Positions 26,799-34,970 of a stretch of 64,000 nucleotides of DNA are shown piece after piece. A program made the position numbers and the translations under genes. The notes under the pieces are model-generated. The model had not been told where the DNA came from. It ran no database searches and saw nothing but the letters and a program-made list of their open reading frames with translations. Position 1 is the first letter of the stretch; each line of letters starts with the position of its first letter. The stretch comes from Gammaproteobacteria bacterium (GTDB lineage Bacteria > Pseudomonadota > Gammaproteobacteria > Pseudomonadales > Halieaceae): the NCBI GenBank assembly GCA_030427085.1, contig JAUHXH010000004.1:124001-188000 (forward strand), in the 5' to 3' direction.

Positions 26799-27770
26799 AT
26801 GTCCTATCTCCCGCTGTTGCTCAGGCACTCTCTGACCTCGCCCTCAAGGGGCGAGGGCGAGGGGCCCCGGGCCGACACACACCCGCTCGATTTCGAGAAC
26901 GCTCTCGACAACCTCTACGCCTTCGGCAAGTTGTGGATGACCTATGATGACGAGCCGGTTGTGTCCGCCTTTCACGGTACGATGTTCGGCTCACTGGGTG
27001 GGTCCCGCCTGCGTCCCCTTTTTGGCTACACCGGTTTCGGCCTGTTCCAGGCCCGCCTGCTGGACAACGGCAATGTGCGAATGCGGGGGAAAGAGACCGG
27101 TTATTTCACCGACCTCGCCACGGGCAACATTCTGGAACAGTGGCAAAACCCTTACACCGGCGAACAGGTGGAAGTGTTCAATTTTCTCAACGACCGGATT
27201 CGCGGTGAACTCACGCCTGTGATGCCTGTGTTCCAGTTTGGTGATGCCGACGATGCGCCCACCCTGATGAATGACGGCGCAACACGCACCAACGAGGATG
27301 GCAGCACACCCTTCATCCTGCCCTGGGAGCGCCTGGGCGATCAGACCCTGCTGTCCTGGGATTACACCCACCGCTACCGCAACCCGGTAACACCCGAGCG
27401 CTGGCCGAGTGCATCCACGGGGGACTACATCAATCCCTCAGAGCATTTCACCTTTTCCTGTGACAGCCAGGAGTTGGCCGACCGCAACCTGCCCAGCGCA
27501 CGATTCAATTGCGGATTCACCCGGCTCAGCCCCTGGTGGCCGTGGATGCGCATGGGTGGCTTGAGCGAGCCCGGCATTCTGTTTGGCCGAATGCACTCCC
27601 ACAAACGCCATCTGGGCCTGGACGAAATTCCACGCAAGGTGCTGGCCTACACTGAACAACACCACCCGGAATACCTCGAGCCCTGCACCGATTGGGACGA
27701 TGGCTTCCCCATTGGCACCTGGGAGGCCTATGCCCGGGAAGTGGCCCCCGAGGTCGTACCGACGAACTGA
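26799..27770 (+). CDS. DUF1838 family protein
   Basis: 323 residues with no signal peptide. The body matches the DUF1838 pattern as I recall it: a start like FENALDNLYAFGKLW, repeated aromatic and acidic segments, WPWMRMGG, GRMHSHKRHLGLDEIP and a C-terminal block ending in a Trp-rich stretch. No enzymatic activity is known for the family. The ATG at 26799 has AGGAG seven bases upstream. It has its own copy of the cluster operator, so it belongs to the same regulon as the receptor and reductase genes. The first ~30 residues contain a translated palindromic repeat. Confidence 0.75.
   Translation: MSYLPLLLRHSLTSPSRGEGEGPRADTHPLDFENALDNLYAFGKLWMTYDDEPVVSAFHGTMFGSLGGSRLRPLFGYTGFGLFQARLLDNGNVRMRGKETGYFTDLATGNILEQWQNPYTGEQVEVFNFLNDRIRGELTPVMPVFQFGDADDAPTLMNDGATRTNEDGSTPFILPWERLGDQTLLSWDYTHRYRNPVTPERWPSASTGDYINPSEHFTFSCDSQELADRNLPSARFNCGFTRLSPWWPWMRMGGLSEPGILFGRMHSHKRHLGLDEIPRKVLAYTEQHHPEYLEPCTDWDDGFPIGTWEAYAREVAPEVVPTN
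26836..26862. repeat. REP-like palindrome inside the DUF1838 coding start
   Basis: CCTCGCCCT and AGGGCGAGG form 9-bp arms around a G-rich loop, within codons 13-22 of the DUF1838 gene. The translation contains SPSRGEGE, a string that appears in many bacterial proteins where a dispersed GC-rich palindrome is read through. I infer a small mobile or REP-type repeat; copies elsewhere cannot be checked from this window. Confidence 0.4.
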
Positions 27771-27776
27771 TCAGGC

Positions 27777-27806
27777 AGAAAAAAGGCGCTGCCAGAAACA
27801 GCGCCT
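27777..27806 (-). terminator. Intrinsic terminator of the TonB-receptor gene
   Basis: An 8-bp stem (AGGCGCTG, loop CCAGAAA, CAGCGCCT) is followed on the minus strand by TTTTTTCTGC. It lies 27 bases past the receptor stop codon, in the 62-base gap between the convergent DUF1838 and receptor genes. On the plus strand it lacks a T-run. Confidence 0.8.
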
Positions 27807-27832
27807 GAAAACCGCACCCGGGGGGGCTGCGG

Positions 27833-30487
27833 TCAAAAGTGGTAACGCAGCCCCAGCCCCCAGGATTGGGCCGGGCCGTGCGCCACCAGCAACTTGTTTT
27901 GCTCAGCCACCAGAATTACCCCGCCCACGTATTTCTCATCCGCCAGGTTTTTCACCCAGGCGCTGAACTCCCAGTGCTCCGGCGAATTCAATTGCATCAT
28001 CGCATTGGCCAGCGTGCGATCGGGAATGTAGCCCTCATTCAGCGGGGTCAGGTACTGTTTAGACTGGTAGTTCCCGTCCAGTCGAGCGTGCAGGCGCCAG
28101 CCGCTGTCAAATACATGTTTGAAATTCAGCGCAGCGCGGTACTGCTGTTCCGGATTACGCGGCACGCTGTTGCCGCCGACTGCCGTATTGCCGCAGTAGT
28201 CGCCATCATTGATTACCGGCTGGTCGCACTGGTAGTAGTAATAGCGCTGGGCAGGATCGTACTGCGCCCCTGACTGGAACTCGGAGCGGTTCAGCGCGGC
28301 GCCAAACTCAAGCGACCACTGCTCGCTCAGGTTCCACACCGTTTCCAGTTCAAGTCCGTAACTTTCCACATCGCCAATGTTGCCAATTACCGAGGCGCCG
28401 TTGAGGATATTGCCGCCGGAACCCATGGGCGGTTCTGAGCCCTGCATGTCGGTCCAGTCGATGTAATACAAGCTGGCGTTTACCAACAGGCTGCCGTCAG
28501 CAAACATATTTTTGCTGCCCAACTCGTAGGTGATGTTGTTTTCCTCATCGTAGAACTGCTGCGACTCACTCTGGGCGTTGTTGAAGCCGCCACTCTTGAT
28601 CCCGCGAGCCACGGTGGCATACCACAGACTGTCCTCTCGCGGCGTCCACTCCAGCGTTGCACGAGGTGCAAAGGCATCAAACTCCTGCTCGTCATGTTCC
28701 TTGCGGATGGTGGAAGTAAAGCAGAACGGGAACGGCACCAGTGGTGAAATCACACAGCCCTGCTCGCCGGGAGCCAGCGCAAAGCCATCCGTACGGCGAT
28801 GGATCGCTCGCTCGTCACGCGAATAGCGCGCTTCCAGGCGAAGATTCCAGTCGGGCGCAAAACCCCAATCGATAGAGCCGAATACGGCGGTGACGCTGTC
28901 GTCAAAATCCGTCAGGTTGCCCGGCTGGCCGTGCCAGAACTCTCGCGAAAACAACGCAAAGGGATTGGCGGTTGCGTCATTGAGGGGCGTGTTCGCCACA
29001 CCGTCCACATAGGCAACGTTGCAGTTCGCCGCCTCATCGTCGGTACTGCCGTTACCGTTTACATCGCGGTCACCACACACCGGCGCGAAGATAGTGAGGT
29101 CCCACTGGGAGTCTTCGGTCTCTGAGTAGTAAAACCCGATGGAGGCCTGCAGGCGTTCGCCGCCATCGTAATCGAAGCGCAATTCATGTGACTGCATTTC
29201 CAGCTCGGTCAGCGGGCGCGCACTGGAGATGTTGGTGTTGATCTCGTTCAGGGTCGGGAAAGGCTGGGCGATGGGATTGAAGTCCACCAGGATCGCACCC
29301 GTGAGCGGGTCGCGCTCGGCTGGGCCGCCGGTGGACGCACTGTGCTCGACTTTGCCGTATTGATAGCTCAGGTCCCAGCTGTCGCTGATACTCCAGTCCA
29401 CTTCCAGTGACCACACTTCGGTATCCGCCACAAAGCCATAACCTCGTGGATCGACCACTGCGCTGCTACTGCGCATATCCTCGGCTGGACAGGGGTAAAT
29501 ACCCGGAATTTCATTAATACAGGTGCCTGTCCCGGGTTCATACGGCAAGGCACCCTGCCACATGGTATTACCCGTGTAGACGGCCCGGGTGTTCGGGTCG
29601 AACAGGCCCTGGGTATTGAAGTTCATGTCGTCATAACGCGAGGTTTGAATAGCCGCCACCTCGCGCAAACCGCCAAGGGCGTAGTGGGACTGGTTTTCCC
29701 GCTGCAGTTCAGCGCTGTACCACTGGCCGGTGATTTCTAACCTGTCACCGACCCGCCAGGTCAGTCCCAGATTGTAGGTTTCGTCATCCCAACCGCCGAG
29801 ATTGCCCTGGTTGTTGAATCCGGCCGGATCGGCATCTGCAAAGGGGTGATGGTTTGGGTTGGCCCCATCGAATTCGCTGAGTCCAAACGCCGCGCGGGCC
29901 AGCAAATTGTCGCTAAACAGGGGGCCCGACACCGCGCCTGTGTAATCGTGGCGCTCATCGCTGCCCTGCACGGTGCCCAGGTAGGCATCGAAGGTATCGG
30001 TGGGTTTGCGCGTTACATAGTTGATAGCACCGGCAAAGGCGGAGTGTCCGTAGAGCGAGTTTTGCGGCCCTTTCACCACCTCTACGCGCTCCATGTCCAT
30101 CAGGCCCATGTTCATCATGCTCTGGCGCTGGAGGTAGATTCCGTTCAGGAACACCGCCACGTTCTGGATACGATCCTGCAGAAAACCGCTCGATAACCCG
30201 CGGATGGTAGGTGCCGCCTGGTAGCCCGAGGTACTACCGCCGAGGTAGCTCATCCCCACGGTGCCAGTGGCCAGGTCCTCAAGGTTTCGCAGATCGCGGT
30301 GCTCTATCTGCAAGCCGCTGAAGGCGGTGATGGCGATAGGCACTTCCTGCAGAGACTCACTGCGCCGCCTCGCGCTAACAATAACTTCTTCCAGAATGGC
30401 CGACGGATTGCTCGACTGAGCACTGACCGAGGGTGCCTGAAGTGCAGCCAAAACGGCGGCCGCCAGTGCTGTGTACCTGTGCTGCAT
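27833..30487 (-). CDS. TonB-dependent outer-membrane receptor
   Basis: 884 residues from the ATG at 30487, which has GAGAGGTG six bases upstream; the frame also opens at GTG 30496. Signal peptide (cut after PSVSA-Q), a TonB box-like EEVIVSARRR, a plug domain (VPIAITAFSGLQIE, TIRGLS, RVEVVKGPQNSLYG, AGAINYVTRKP) and a 22-strand barrel ending in the terminal Phe (GLGLRYHF). It belongs to the broad FecA/sphingomonad-type group whose substrates range from iron chelates to aromatics and cofactors. Two operators lie 45-82 bases upstream, so it is co-regulated with the bilin-reductase-like gene. Confidence 0.92.
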   Translation of the reverse strand: MQHRYTALAAAVLAALQAPSVSAQSSNPSAILEEVIVSARRRSESLQEVPIAITAFSGLQIEHRDLRNLEDLATGTVGMSYLGGSTSGYQAAPTIRGLSSGFLQDRIQNVAVFLNGIYLQRQSMMNMGLMDMERVEVVKGPQNSLYGHSAFAGAINYVTRKPTDTFDAYLGTVQGSDERHDYTGAVSGPLFSDNLLARAAFGLSEFDGANPNHHPFADADPAGFNNQGNLGGWDDETYNLGLTWRVGDRLEITGQWYSAELQRENQSHYALGGLREVAAIQTSRYDDMNFNTQGLFDPNTRAVYTGNTMWQGALPYEPGTGTCINEIPGIYPCPAEDMRSSSAVVDPRGYGFVADTEVWSLEVDWSISDSWDLSYQYGKVEHSASTGGPAERDPLTGAILVDFNPIAQPFPTLNEINTNISSARPLTELEMQSHELRFDYDGGERLQASIGFYYSETEDSQWDLTIFAPVCGDRDVNGNGSTDDEAANCNVAYVDGVANTPLNDATANPFALFSREFWHGQPGNLTDFDDSVTAVFGSIDWGFAPDWNLRLEARYSRDERAIHRRTDGFALAPGEQGCVISPLVPFPFCFTSTIRKEHDEQEFDAFAPRATLEWTPREDSLWYATVARGIKSGGFNNAQSESQQFYDEENNITYELGSKNMFADGSLLVNASLYYIDWTDMQGSEPPMGSGGNILNGASVIGNIGDVESYGLELETVWNLSEQWSLEFGAALNRSEFQSGAQYDPAQRYYYYQCDQPVINDGDYCGNTAVGGNSVPRNPEQQYRAALNFKHVFDSGWRLHARLDGNYQSKQYLTPLNEGYIPDRTLANAMMQLNSPEHWEFSAWVKNLADEKYVGGVILVAEQNKLLVAHGPAQSWGLGLRYHF

Positions 30488-30531
30488 GCTTACCACCTCT
30501 CTCGTTGTTCTTATCAGGACCGCAAGCCGTT

Positions 30532-30569
30532 TGTGACTTACTGGTCACATGAGTGACCTGATAGTCACA
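30532..30569. promoter_or_regulatory. Tandem TetR-type operators before the TonB receptor
   Basis: Two palindromes start exactly 20 bp apart: TGTGACTTACTGGTCACA at 30532-30549 and AGTGACCTGATAGTCACA at 30552-30569. Two helical turns put them on the same DNA face, suggesting cooperative binding. They lie between the stop of the bilin-reductase-like gene and the receptor start, so the receptor has its own regulated promoter. Confidence 0.75.
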
Positions 30570-30590
30570 TAGAGTTGCCTACCGGTCAAG

Positions 30591-31340
30591 CTACAACATC
30601 ATTGCCAGCTCAATTCGGCAGGTCATCTCTTCGCCGTAGACAGACACTACCGAGTCGCGGTCCGGGTCATTGTCGATGATGCTTCGCGCAATCACGTCCC
30701 GGCGTTTTGCCTGCTGCTCCGCAATCTCCGCGGGCAACTGTTCAGCACGGTGATACATCTTCAACCAGGCTTCGAAATACGCTAGCGCCAGTGTTTCAAA
30801 GTCCGCCAGGGCGTCCTCAGGTAACTTGCTGGCAAGCAGGAAATACGGGGAGCAGAGCGCCCGCATGTGGGCGAGTCGCGACGGTTCCGGGGTAATCGGC
30901 CCCTTGGTACGGGTTCGTTCATAGATTTTGGCAACCTCAGCGTATTCTCGTTGTACCCACGCGAAGTCTTCTACCACATCCAGATCAGGATAGAGGTCGG
31001 CCGAAAGCTGACTACCACGGGTGCTGACCATTCCTTCGAAATTGAATCGCGGCAGCTTGTAGCGGTAGTCCGGCATGATATGGATATTGAAGTAGCGCAT
31101 CCCTGGCAGGATATCGATGGACAGCAATCCCAGCTTATCCAGTCGGTCTGCGGTATAGGATTCCAGACGGCCCGTATCAGCACCTTTCAGGTCACGGAGC
31201 GTACTCATGTCTGCAAACTCCGCATTTGGCGTAAGTTCCAGCGCCTCCTTGATACGGGCCTCTACCCGGCCACCTACTGCAGCGCTGGATGTTTTCAGCC
31301 GGCCAAACACGAAACGGCCCAGAGCTTTCTTGAGAGTCAC
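30591..31340 (-). CDS. Ferredoxin-dependent bilin reductase-like protein (PcyA superfamily, divergent)
   Basis: 249 residues, soluble. Residues 84-115 (FNIHIMPDYRYKLPRF, then STRGSQLSADLYP) follow the PcyA pattern in which P-x-Y-x-LP-x-F precedes a GRGQISA block. The C-terminal part (EIAEQQAKRRDVIARSI, then VYGEEMTCRIELAMML) matches the PcyA end with its QxxN/K-rich helix and final strand. In my alignment Asn85 replaces PcyA His88, as in several other bilin reductases, Glu102 replaces Asp105, and Asp76 may stand for Glu76. Start is GTG 31340 with AGGAG seven bases upstream. The family reduces biliverdin using ferredoxin and has no cofactor. Activity and substrate here are inference; no heme oxygenase gene is in the window. 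Confidence 0.65.
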   Translation of the reverse strand: MTLKKALGRFVFGRLKTSSAAVGGRVEARIKEALELTPNAEFADMSTLRDLKGADTGRLESYTADRLDKLGLLSIDILPGMRYFNIHIMPDYRYKLPRFNFEGMVSTRGSQLSADLYPDLDVVEDFAWVQREYAEVAKIYERTRTKGPITPEPSRLAHMRALCSPYFLLASKLPEDALADFETLALAYFEAWLKMYHRAEQLPAEIAEQQAKRRDVIARSIIDNDPDRDSVVSVYGEEMTCRIELAMML

Positions 31341-31393
31341 TACTGTTCTCCTGTTGCTGCCTACGGTTGACTTCCCGATTTCAATCCCTAATA

Positions 31394-31411
31394 TGTGACC
31401 ACATAGTCACA
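31394..31411. promoter_or_regulatory. TetR-type operator between the divergent reductase genes
   Basis: TGTGACCACATAGTCACA with perfect arms. It lies 53 bases upstream of the bilin-reductase-like start and 22 bases upstream of the biliverdin-reductase-like start, so one bound dimer could control both divergent promoters. Confidence 0.78.
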
Positions 31412-31433
31412 TTATTGGTCAATCCCCAAAACG

Positions 31434-32102
31434 ATGAATACCGGATCACCGTCTACACCACGTTTTCAGCGACTGCTTATTTTGGGCGGTGCGGGGCGCG
31501 TGGGTCGACAACTCATCGAGCTCGCACTCGCTCGGGGTCATCACGTTACTGCGCTGGTCAGGTCGCCGGAAAAACTCTCGGGCCTGGCACACGCAAACCT
31601 CAAGGTATTTCCCGGTGATGTTCGCGACGCTGGAGCTTTAAAAGTGGTACTCGAAGAGGGCCAGGACGCTGTGCTTTGCACTCTCGGTATTTTCCAGCGG
31701 GAACCGGGTACGCCACTGGCTGATATGACTCAGACACTCCTGAGCTGTCTGCAGACTCATGGGCCAAAGCGTCTGGTGGTGATGTCCTCTCTGGGCGCGG
31801 GGGACAGTCGAGGCCAGGGTGATTTGCTGGTAAAGCTGATTCAGCGCCTTCGCCTGAAGTACGTACTGATCGACAAGGACAAACAGGAGTCGCTGATTCG
31901 CGCATCCCGATTGGACTGGACTATATTGCGGCCACCGCGTCTGCTGAATCGGGGCGACAGTGCCCCCTATCAGGTCTGGCAGAGCGCAAACGCCGAGCGC
32001 CCGCCCCGCTGGCAAATCTCTACCCGCGATGCCGCTGCCGAGATGCTCAATTTGCTACAAAAGGACAACAGTATCGGACAGGCCTATCAGTGTTCTTACT
32101 GA
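31434..32102 (+). CDS. NAD(P)H-dependent reductase resembling biliverdin-IX-beta/flavin reductase
   Basis: 222 residues, atypical short SDR (NAD_binding_10). Nucleotide motif ILGGAGRVGRQL (residues 16-27), VTALVRSPEKL with the Arg that favours NADPH, GDVRD, GQDAV, VVMSSLGAG with Ser119, LKYVLIDKDKQESLIRASRLDWTILRPPRL, then STRDAAAEMLNLL. Order and spacing closely follow human BLVRB, which reduces biliverdin-IX-beta and flavins. Related SDRs also act on other substrates, so the name is by resemblance. It is divergent from the bilin-reductase-like gene, shares its operator, and overlaps the convergent MFS gene by 7 bases. Confidence 0.75.
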   Translation: MNTGSPSTPRFQRLLILGGAGRVGRQLIELALARGHHVTALVRSPEKLSGLAHANLKVFPGDVRDAGALKVVLEEGQDAVLCTLGIFQREPGTPLADMTQTLLSCLQTHGPKRLVVMSSLGAGDSRGQGDLLVKLIQRLRLKYVLIDKDKQESLIRASRLDWTILRPPRLLNRGDSAPYQVWQSANAERPPRWQISTRDAAAEMLNLLQKDNSIGQAYQCSY

Positions 32103-33397
32103 GCTTCCACGCACCCCGGTGTTTCAGCACGCCGGTCTGACAGGCGGACAACAATCGCCGCCACAAATAACAACGCGTTCGCAGCAGCCACCACCACAAA
32201 AGGCCCCGGCCGCCACACATCAAAAATCTCACCACCCACCTTGGTAATAAACATGATGCCCAGTGCGCCGCAAAGGGAAAACATGCCCATCACCACACCG
32301 CGATTCTCCGTTGGGGCCTCCTGGGCAATCAGGGTCTGACTTGCCTGCATTACCGCCATTTGGCCCACACCAAGGGCGCCGGCACTCAGCATCATGCCAA
32401 CGCCGAAAGGGTCGTTGATCAACGCAAGCGAGCCGTAGCCTATCGTCGCCAGCAGTAGCCCTGCCGCCGTGGCAGTAACCCGGTCCATTTTATCGTTCAA
32501 CCAACCCAGCACCGGGGCACTTAACAGCGCCACGCCCTGGATAATGCCGAAATACAAACCCGCCCGCGCTACCGCGGCGGCTGGTTCCAACCCGGCCTGA
32601 ATGCCGGCTTGTGTCATCCAGAGGCTGAAGAACACACCGATCACAATCAGGTCACCCCGGGCGACAAACGCGCAGGCGTAGGCCAGGCCAATGCGCGTGT
32701 TAACGCGCGCACTGTGCAGCGCCAGGCCCATTTGGCCCCAAACGCTACCCGTACTGATGGCTCGCTCCCCAATCGCCGGGCCGCGCAACCCCCGGGCCGC
32801 AACCAGCGCCGACAGCACGGCGATTACGCTGACCGTGAGCAGTGCCCACCGCGTGCTATTGCCACCAAACTCCGTAAACCAGTTAGGCAGTTGCGCCAAT
32901 ACAAACACCAAAAACAGCGACCCCAATCCGATGCAGAAACCGGTAACACCCACCAGCGTGCCGCGGGATCTTTCTTCCGGATAATCCGCCTGCAAGGTGG
33001 TGATCATCACGTTGATACAGGCCATGCCCCAGGCCATAAACAGGCGCACCAGGTACAGGCCCGCCTCCGTTTCAACGCTGCTGTAGAACACATAACCGAC
33101 CGCGAGTACCGCAAAGCCACTGGCCACCACCAAACGACGACCCCAACGGTCAGCCGCCAGCCCCACCACCACGCAGGCCACCAGCAACATAAGTTCGCTG
33201 ACGAAGGCGAGATTACCCGTGAGGCTGCCCTGGCGATCAGCATCCACTTGCAGCTGCTGCACCAACACGAGTGGTTGAATGAAATTAACGAAGGTGTTGA
33301 GCGTGATGCCGATGAACGCGACATACAGGAAAGTAAGGGCGTGATGCCTGCGCACGCCAGGGGCGAGATGAATGGGGCCGAGCCTTGCCGAGTCCAT
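32096..33397 (-). CDS. MFS transporter of the TetR-controlled cluster
   Basis: 433 residues, 12 predicted membrane helices. The loop 2-3 signature is GLAADRWGRRLVVASG, and WLNDKMDRV is its repeat in the second half. It is a proton-linked importer or exporter of unknown substrate. It is visibly paralogous to the MFS protein at 44148-45473: both have AY-ACAFVARG or AY-CASFVARG in helix 7 and similar ends. An operator sits 12 bases before its start codon, which has AAGGA five bases upstream. Being under a TetR regulator suggests efflux, but uptake is also possible. Confidence 0.88.
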   Translation of the reverse strand: MDSARLGPIHLAPGVRRHHALTFLYVAFIGITLNTFVNFIQPLVLVQQLQVDADRQGSLTGNLAFVSELMLLVACVVVGLAADRWGRRLVVASGFAVLAVGYVFYSSVETEAGLYLVRLFMAWGMACINVMITTLQADYPEERSRGTLVGVTGFCIGLGSLFLVFVLAQLPNWFTEFGGNSTRWALLTVSVIAVLSALVAARGLRGPAIGERAISTGSVWGQMGLALHSARVNTRIGLAYACAFVARGDLIVIGVFFSLWMTQAGIQAGLEPAAAVARAGLYFGIIQGVALLSAPVLGWLNDKMDRVTATAAGLLLATIGYGSLALINDPFGVGMMLSAGALGVGQMAVMQASQTLIAQEAPTENRGVVMGMFSLCGALGIMFITKVGGEIFDVWRPGPFVVVAAANALLFVAAIVVRLSDRRAETPGCVEAQ

Positions 33398-33409
33398 GGG
33401 CGATCCTTT

Positions 33410-33427
33410 TGTGACCTTCTGGTCACA
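33410..33427. promoter_or_regulatory. TetR-type operator before the MFS gene
   Basis: TGTGACCTTCTGGTCACA, perfect arms, ending 28 bases after the TetR stop codon on the genomic axis and 12 bases upstream of the MFS ATG. A repressor bound here would block transcription initiation or early elongation. Confidence 0.75.
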
Positions 33428-33455
33428 TATTACCGGGAGGACACCACGGCTGCAA

Positions 33456-34109
33456 TCAGGAAGTGGACGCGTCGGCCAGGTAGCGATCTACCAGCGTATC
33501 CATTACTTTATTCACCCGGCGCCAGGCCGCCGGCTTTTCGAGGTCCATACCAAAGCAGTCTGGACTGGTCATGGCACGCATGGCCAGGTAGTTGAGCATG
33601 CAATAAAACACGAAGGACAGATTTACCAGGTCTTCCTGGCGCCCCTCATCAAACTCCGACAGGATGCGCGCCAAATCGCGGCCGATGTTGTCACTGGCTG
33701 ACTCGAGTACTTCAGTGATGGCAGTCGGGTGCATCAACTCGCTGGCCATCAGGCGGGTAACAACGGGTCGCTCACGCAGGGCCTTGAGGTAGTTTTTTTG
33801 AATGCGCTTGAACTTGTCGTGAAGCGACAGTTGCTCAAAGCGCTTGCGATTACCGATCAGCTCCTCGGCAGTGGGCCAGTTGGCACTGCGCTCGAGCCAG
33901 GCGGAAACCAGCCCGGGCAAACCGTCGAAGTAGCGATACAGCAATTGCTTGCCGACCCCCGCTTCCTCGATCACATTGTTCACGCCGATGCCCTCAGGGC
34001 CGCGCTCCAACAGAATGCGTTCGCAGGCATCAATCAAACGCTGTTCCGTCGCCTCACGATTGCGAGTCTTGGGCGAAGCAGCTTTGGCTTTGGCAGGTGT
34101 CTTGGGCAT
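33456..34109 (-). CDS. TetR family transcriptional regulator
   Basis: 217 residues from the ATG at 34109, which has GAGG six bases upstream; the longer frame from 34220 includes its own operator and is unlikely. The N-terminal helix-turn-helix reads TEQRLIDACERILLERGPEGIGVNNVIEEAGVGKQLLYRYFDGLPGL in two parts around residues 20-65. The C-terminal ligand domain shows no family I can name. A slightly degenerate operator 59 bases upstream suggests autoregulation. I infer it is the repressor for the six palindromes at 26.7-34.2 kb because it is the only regulator gene in the cluster. Confidence 0.88.
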   Translation of the reverse strand: MPKTPAKAKAASPKTRNREATEQRLIDACERILLERGPEGIGVNNVIEEAGVGKQLLYRYFDGLPGLVSAWLERSANWPTAEELIGNRKRFEQLSLHDKFKRIQKNYLKALRERPVVTRLMASELMHPTAITEVLESASDNIGRDLARILSEFDEGRQEDLVNLSFVFYCMLNYLAMRAMTSPDCFGMDLEKPAAWRRVNKVMDTLVDRYLADASTS

Positions 34110-34167
34110 GGTCTGGCCTCGATATCGCGTGCGGCCAGTATGGCGATGGTCTGCTGGCGAGGCAAGT

Positions 34168-34185
34168 TGTGACTGGGTGGCCACA
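34168..34185. promoter_or_regulatory. Imperfect TetR-type operator before tetR
   Basis: TGTGACTGGGTGGCCACA has one mismatch in the right arm relative to the other copies. It is 59 bases upstream of the preferred tetR start, the expected place for autoregulation. Confidence 0.6.
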
Positions 34186-34235
34186 TCCATCGCTCCCCGC
34201 TGTGGGCGGCCTGGAGCCAATTCCTGCGATAAGTA

Positions 34236-34970
34236 CTATTCCCCGGGGAGAGAGTAATGAATCCGTAATTGCTGGCTGGCGCCTTCTCCATCGCGCACAT
34301 TAACCGTGCCTTCAAACAGCGCAAGAGACTGAGTGGCCCGGTCATACTCGAGATAGAGCTTGTCGACCAACCACCGCAGCAGTATCTGGGCCAGTTCAAC
34401 CCGCAGGCACAGCTTGTCGCTTTCCCCCTCCCGACACGGAACGGCCCGCGCCTGCAGGTCGAAGCTGCGGCCATGAGGCGGTGACACAAAGCGCATACTC
34501 ACCGTTTCACCACCGGACAGCGCCTGCCAGTTCATCCTGACGAAAGTATCAAAACCCGCGTCAATGGCATCCTGCGCCGTTATCGGTGCGTCGCTGCCAC
34601 GCCAGGGAGAATTCTGATCTTCACGATACTGGAGGTGCCAACCTTCAGTACTGCGCACCACTGCACGCACCTCACCATCGCGCAAATCGTGTTGCACCAC
34701 ACTGGGCGTTGCGGTGGCCACAACATGCCCGTCGTCGGTGTCTTCGGTGCCTTGATAAAGGTGCTTTTCAGCGATTTTCTGCCCGGACGGGGAAAGATAG
34801 ATGACGGTCCTGAACGGACCCTGCGCCGGCATGAACAACTCGCAGTAACGGTGCTCACCCGTCGTTGACGACACGGCGAAACCCACGCGTTCGGCCGGCC
34901 CTTGCGGTGCACCCAGTTGTTGGCAGAGGCTGAACATGGCTGCACTGGCCACGGTAAGAGTAAGGGACAT
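34236..34970 (-). CDS. Exported protein of unknown function, last gene of the lipid operon
   Basis: 244 residues. The N-terminus is hydrophobic (about residues 1-17) and may be a signal peptide or short anchor. The rest is beta-rich, with four cysteines, no motif I recognise and no DUF3833 lipobox, although DUF3833 proteins often close this kind of operon. Its ATG overlaps the stop of the DUF2878 gene by one base (TAATG), so it is translationally coupled to it and presumably works with the lipid-modifying enzymes. Confidence 0.65.
   Translation of the reverse strand: MSLTLTVASAAMFSLCQQLGAPQGPAERVGFAVSSTTGEHRYCELFMPAQGPFRTVIYLSPSGQKIAEKHLYQGTEDTDDGHVVATATPSVVQHDLRDGEVRAVVRSTEGWHLQYREDQNSPWRGSDAPITAQDAIDAGFDTFVRMNWQALSGGETVSMRFVSPPHGRSFDLQARAVPCREGESDKLCLRVELAQILLRWLVDKLYLEYDRATQSLALFEGTVNVRDGEGASQQLRIHYSLPGE

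Noticed and set aside
26741-34185. CRP/Vfr binding sites
   Set aside because: The half-sites TGTGA and TCACA resemble CRP, but they are separated by 8 bp instead of 6 in all copies, and they cluster around a tetR gene.
34110-34220. Longer TetR start at 34220
   Set aside because: It would place the operator inside the coding region and has no ribosome site, while ATG 34109 has GAGG and aligns with the family start.
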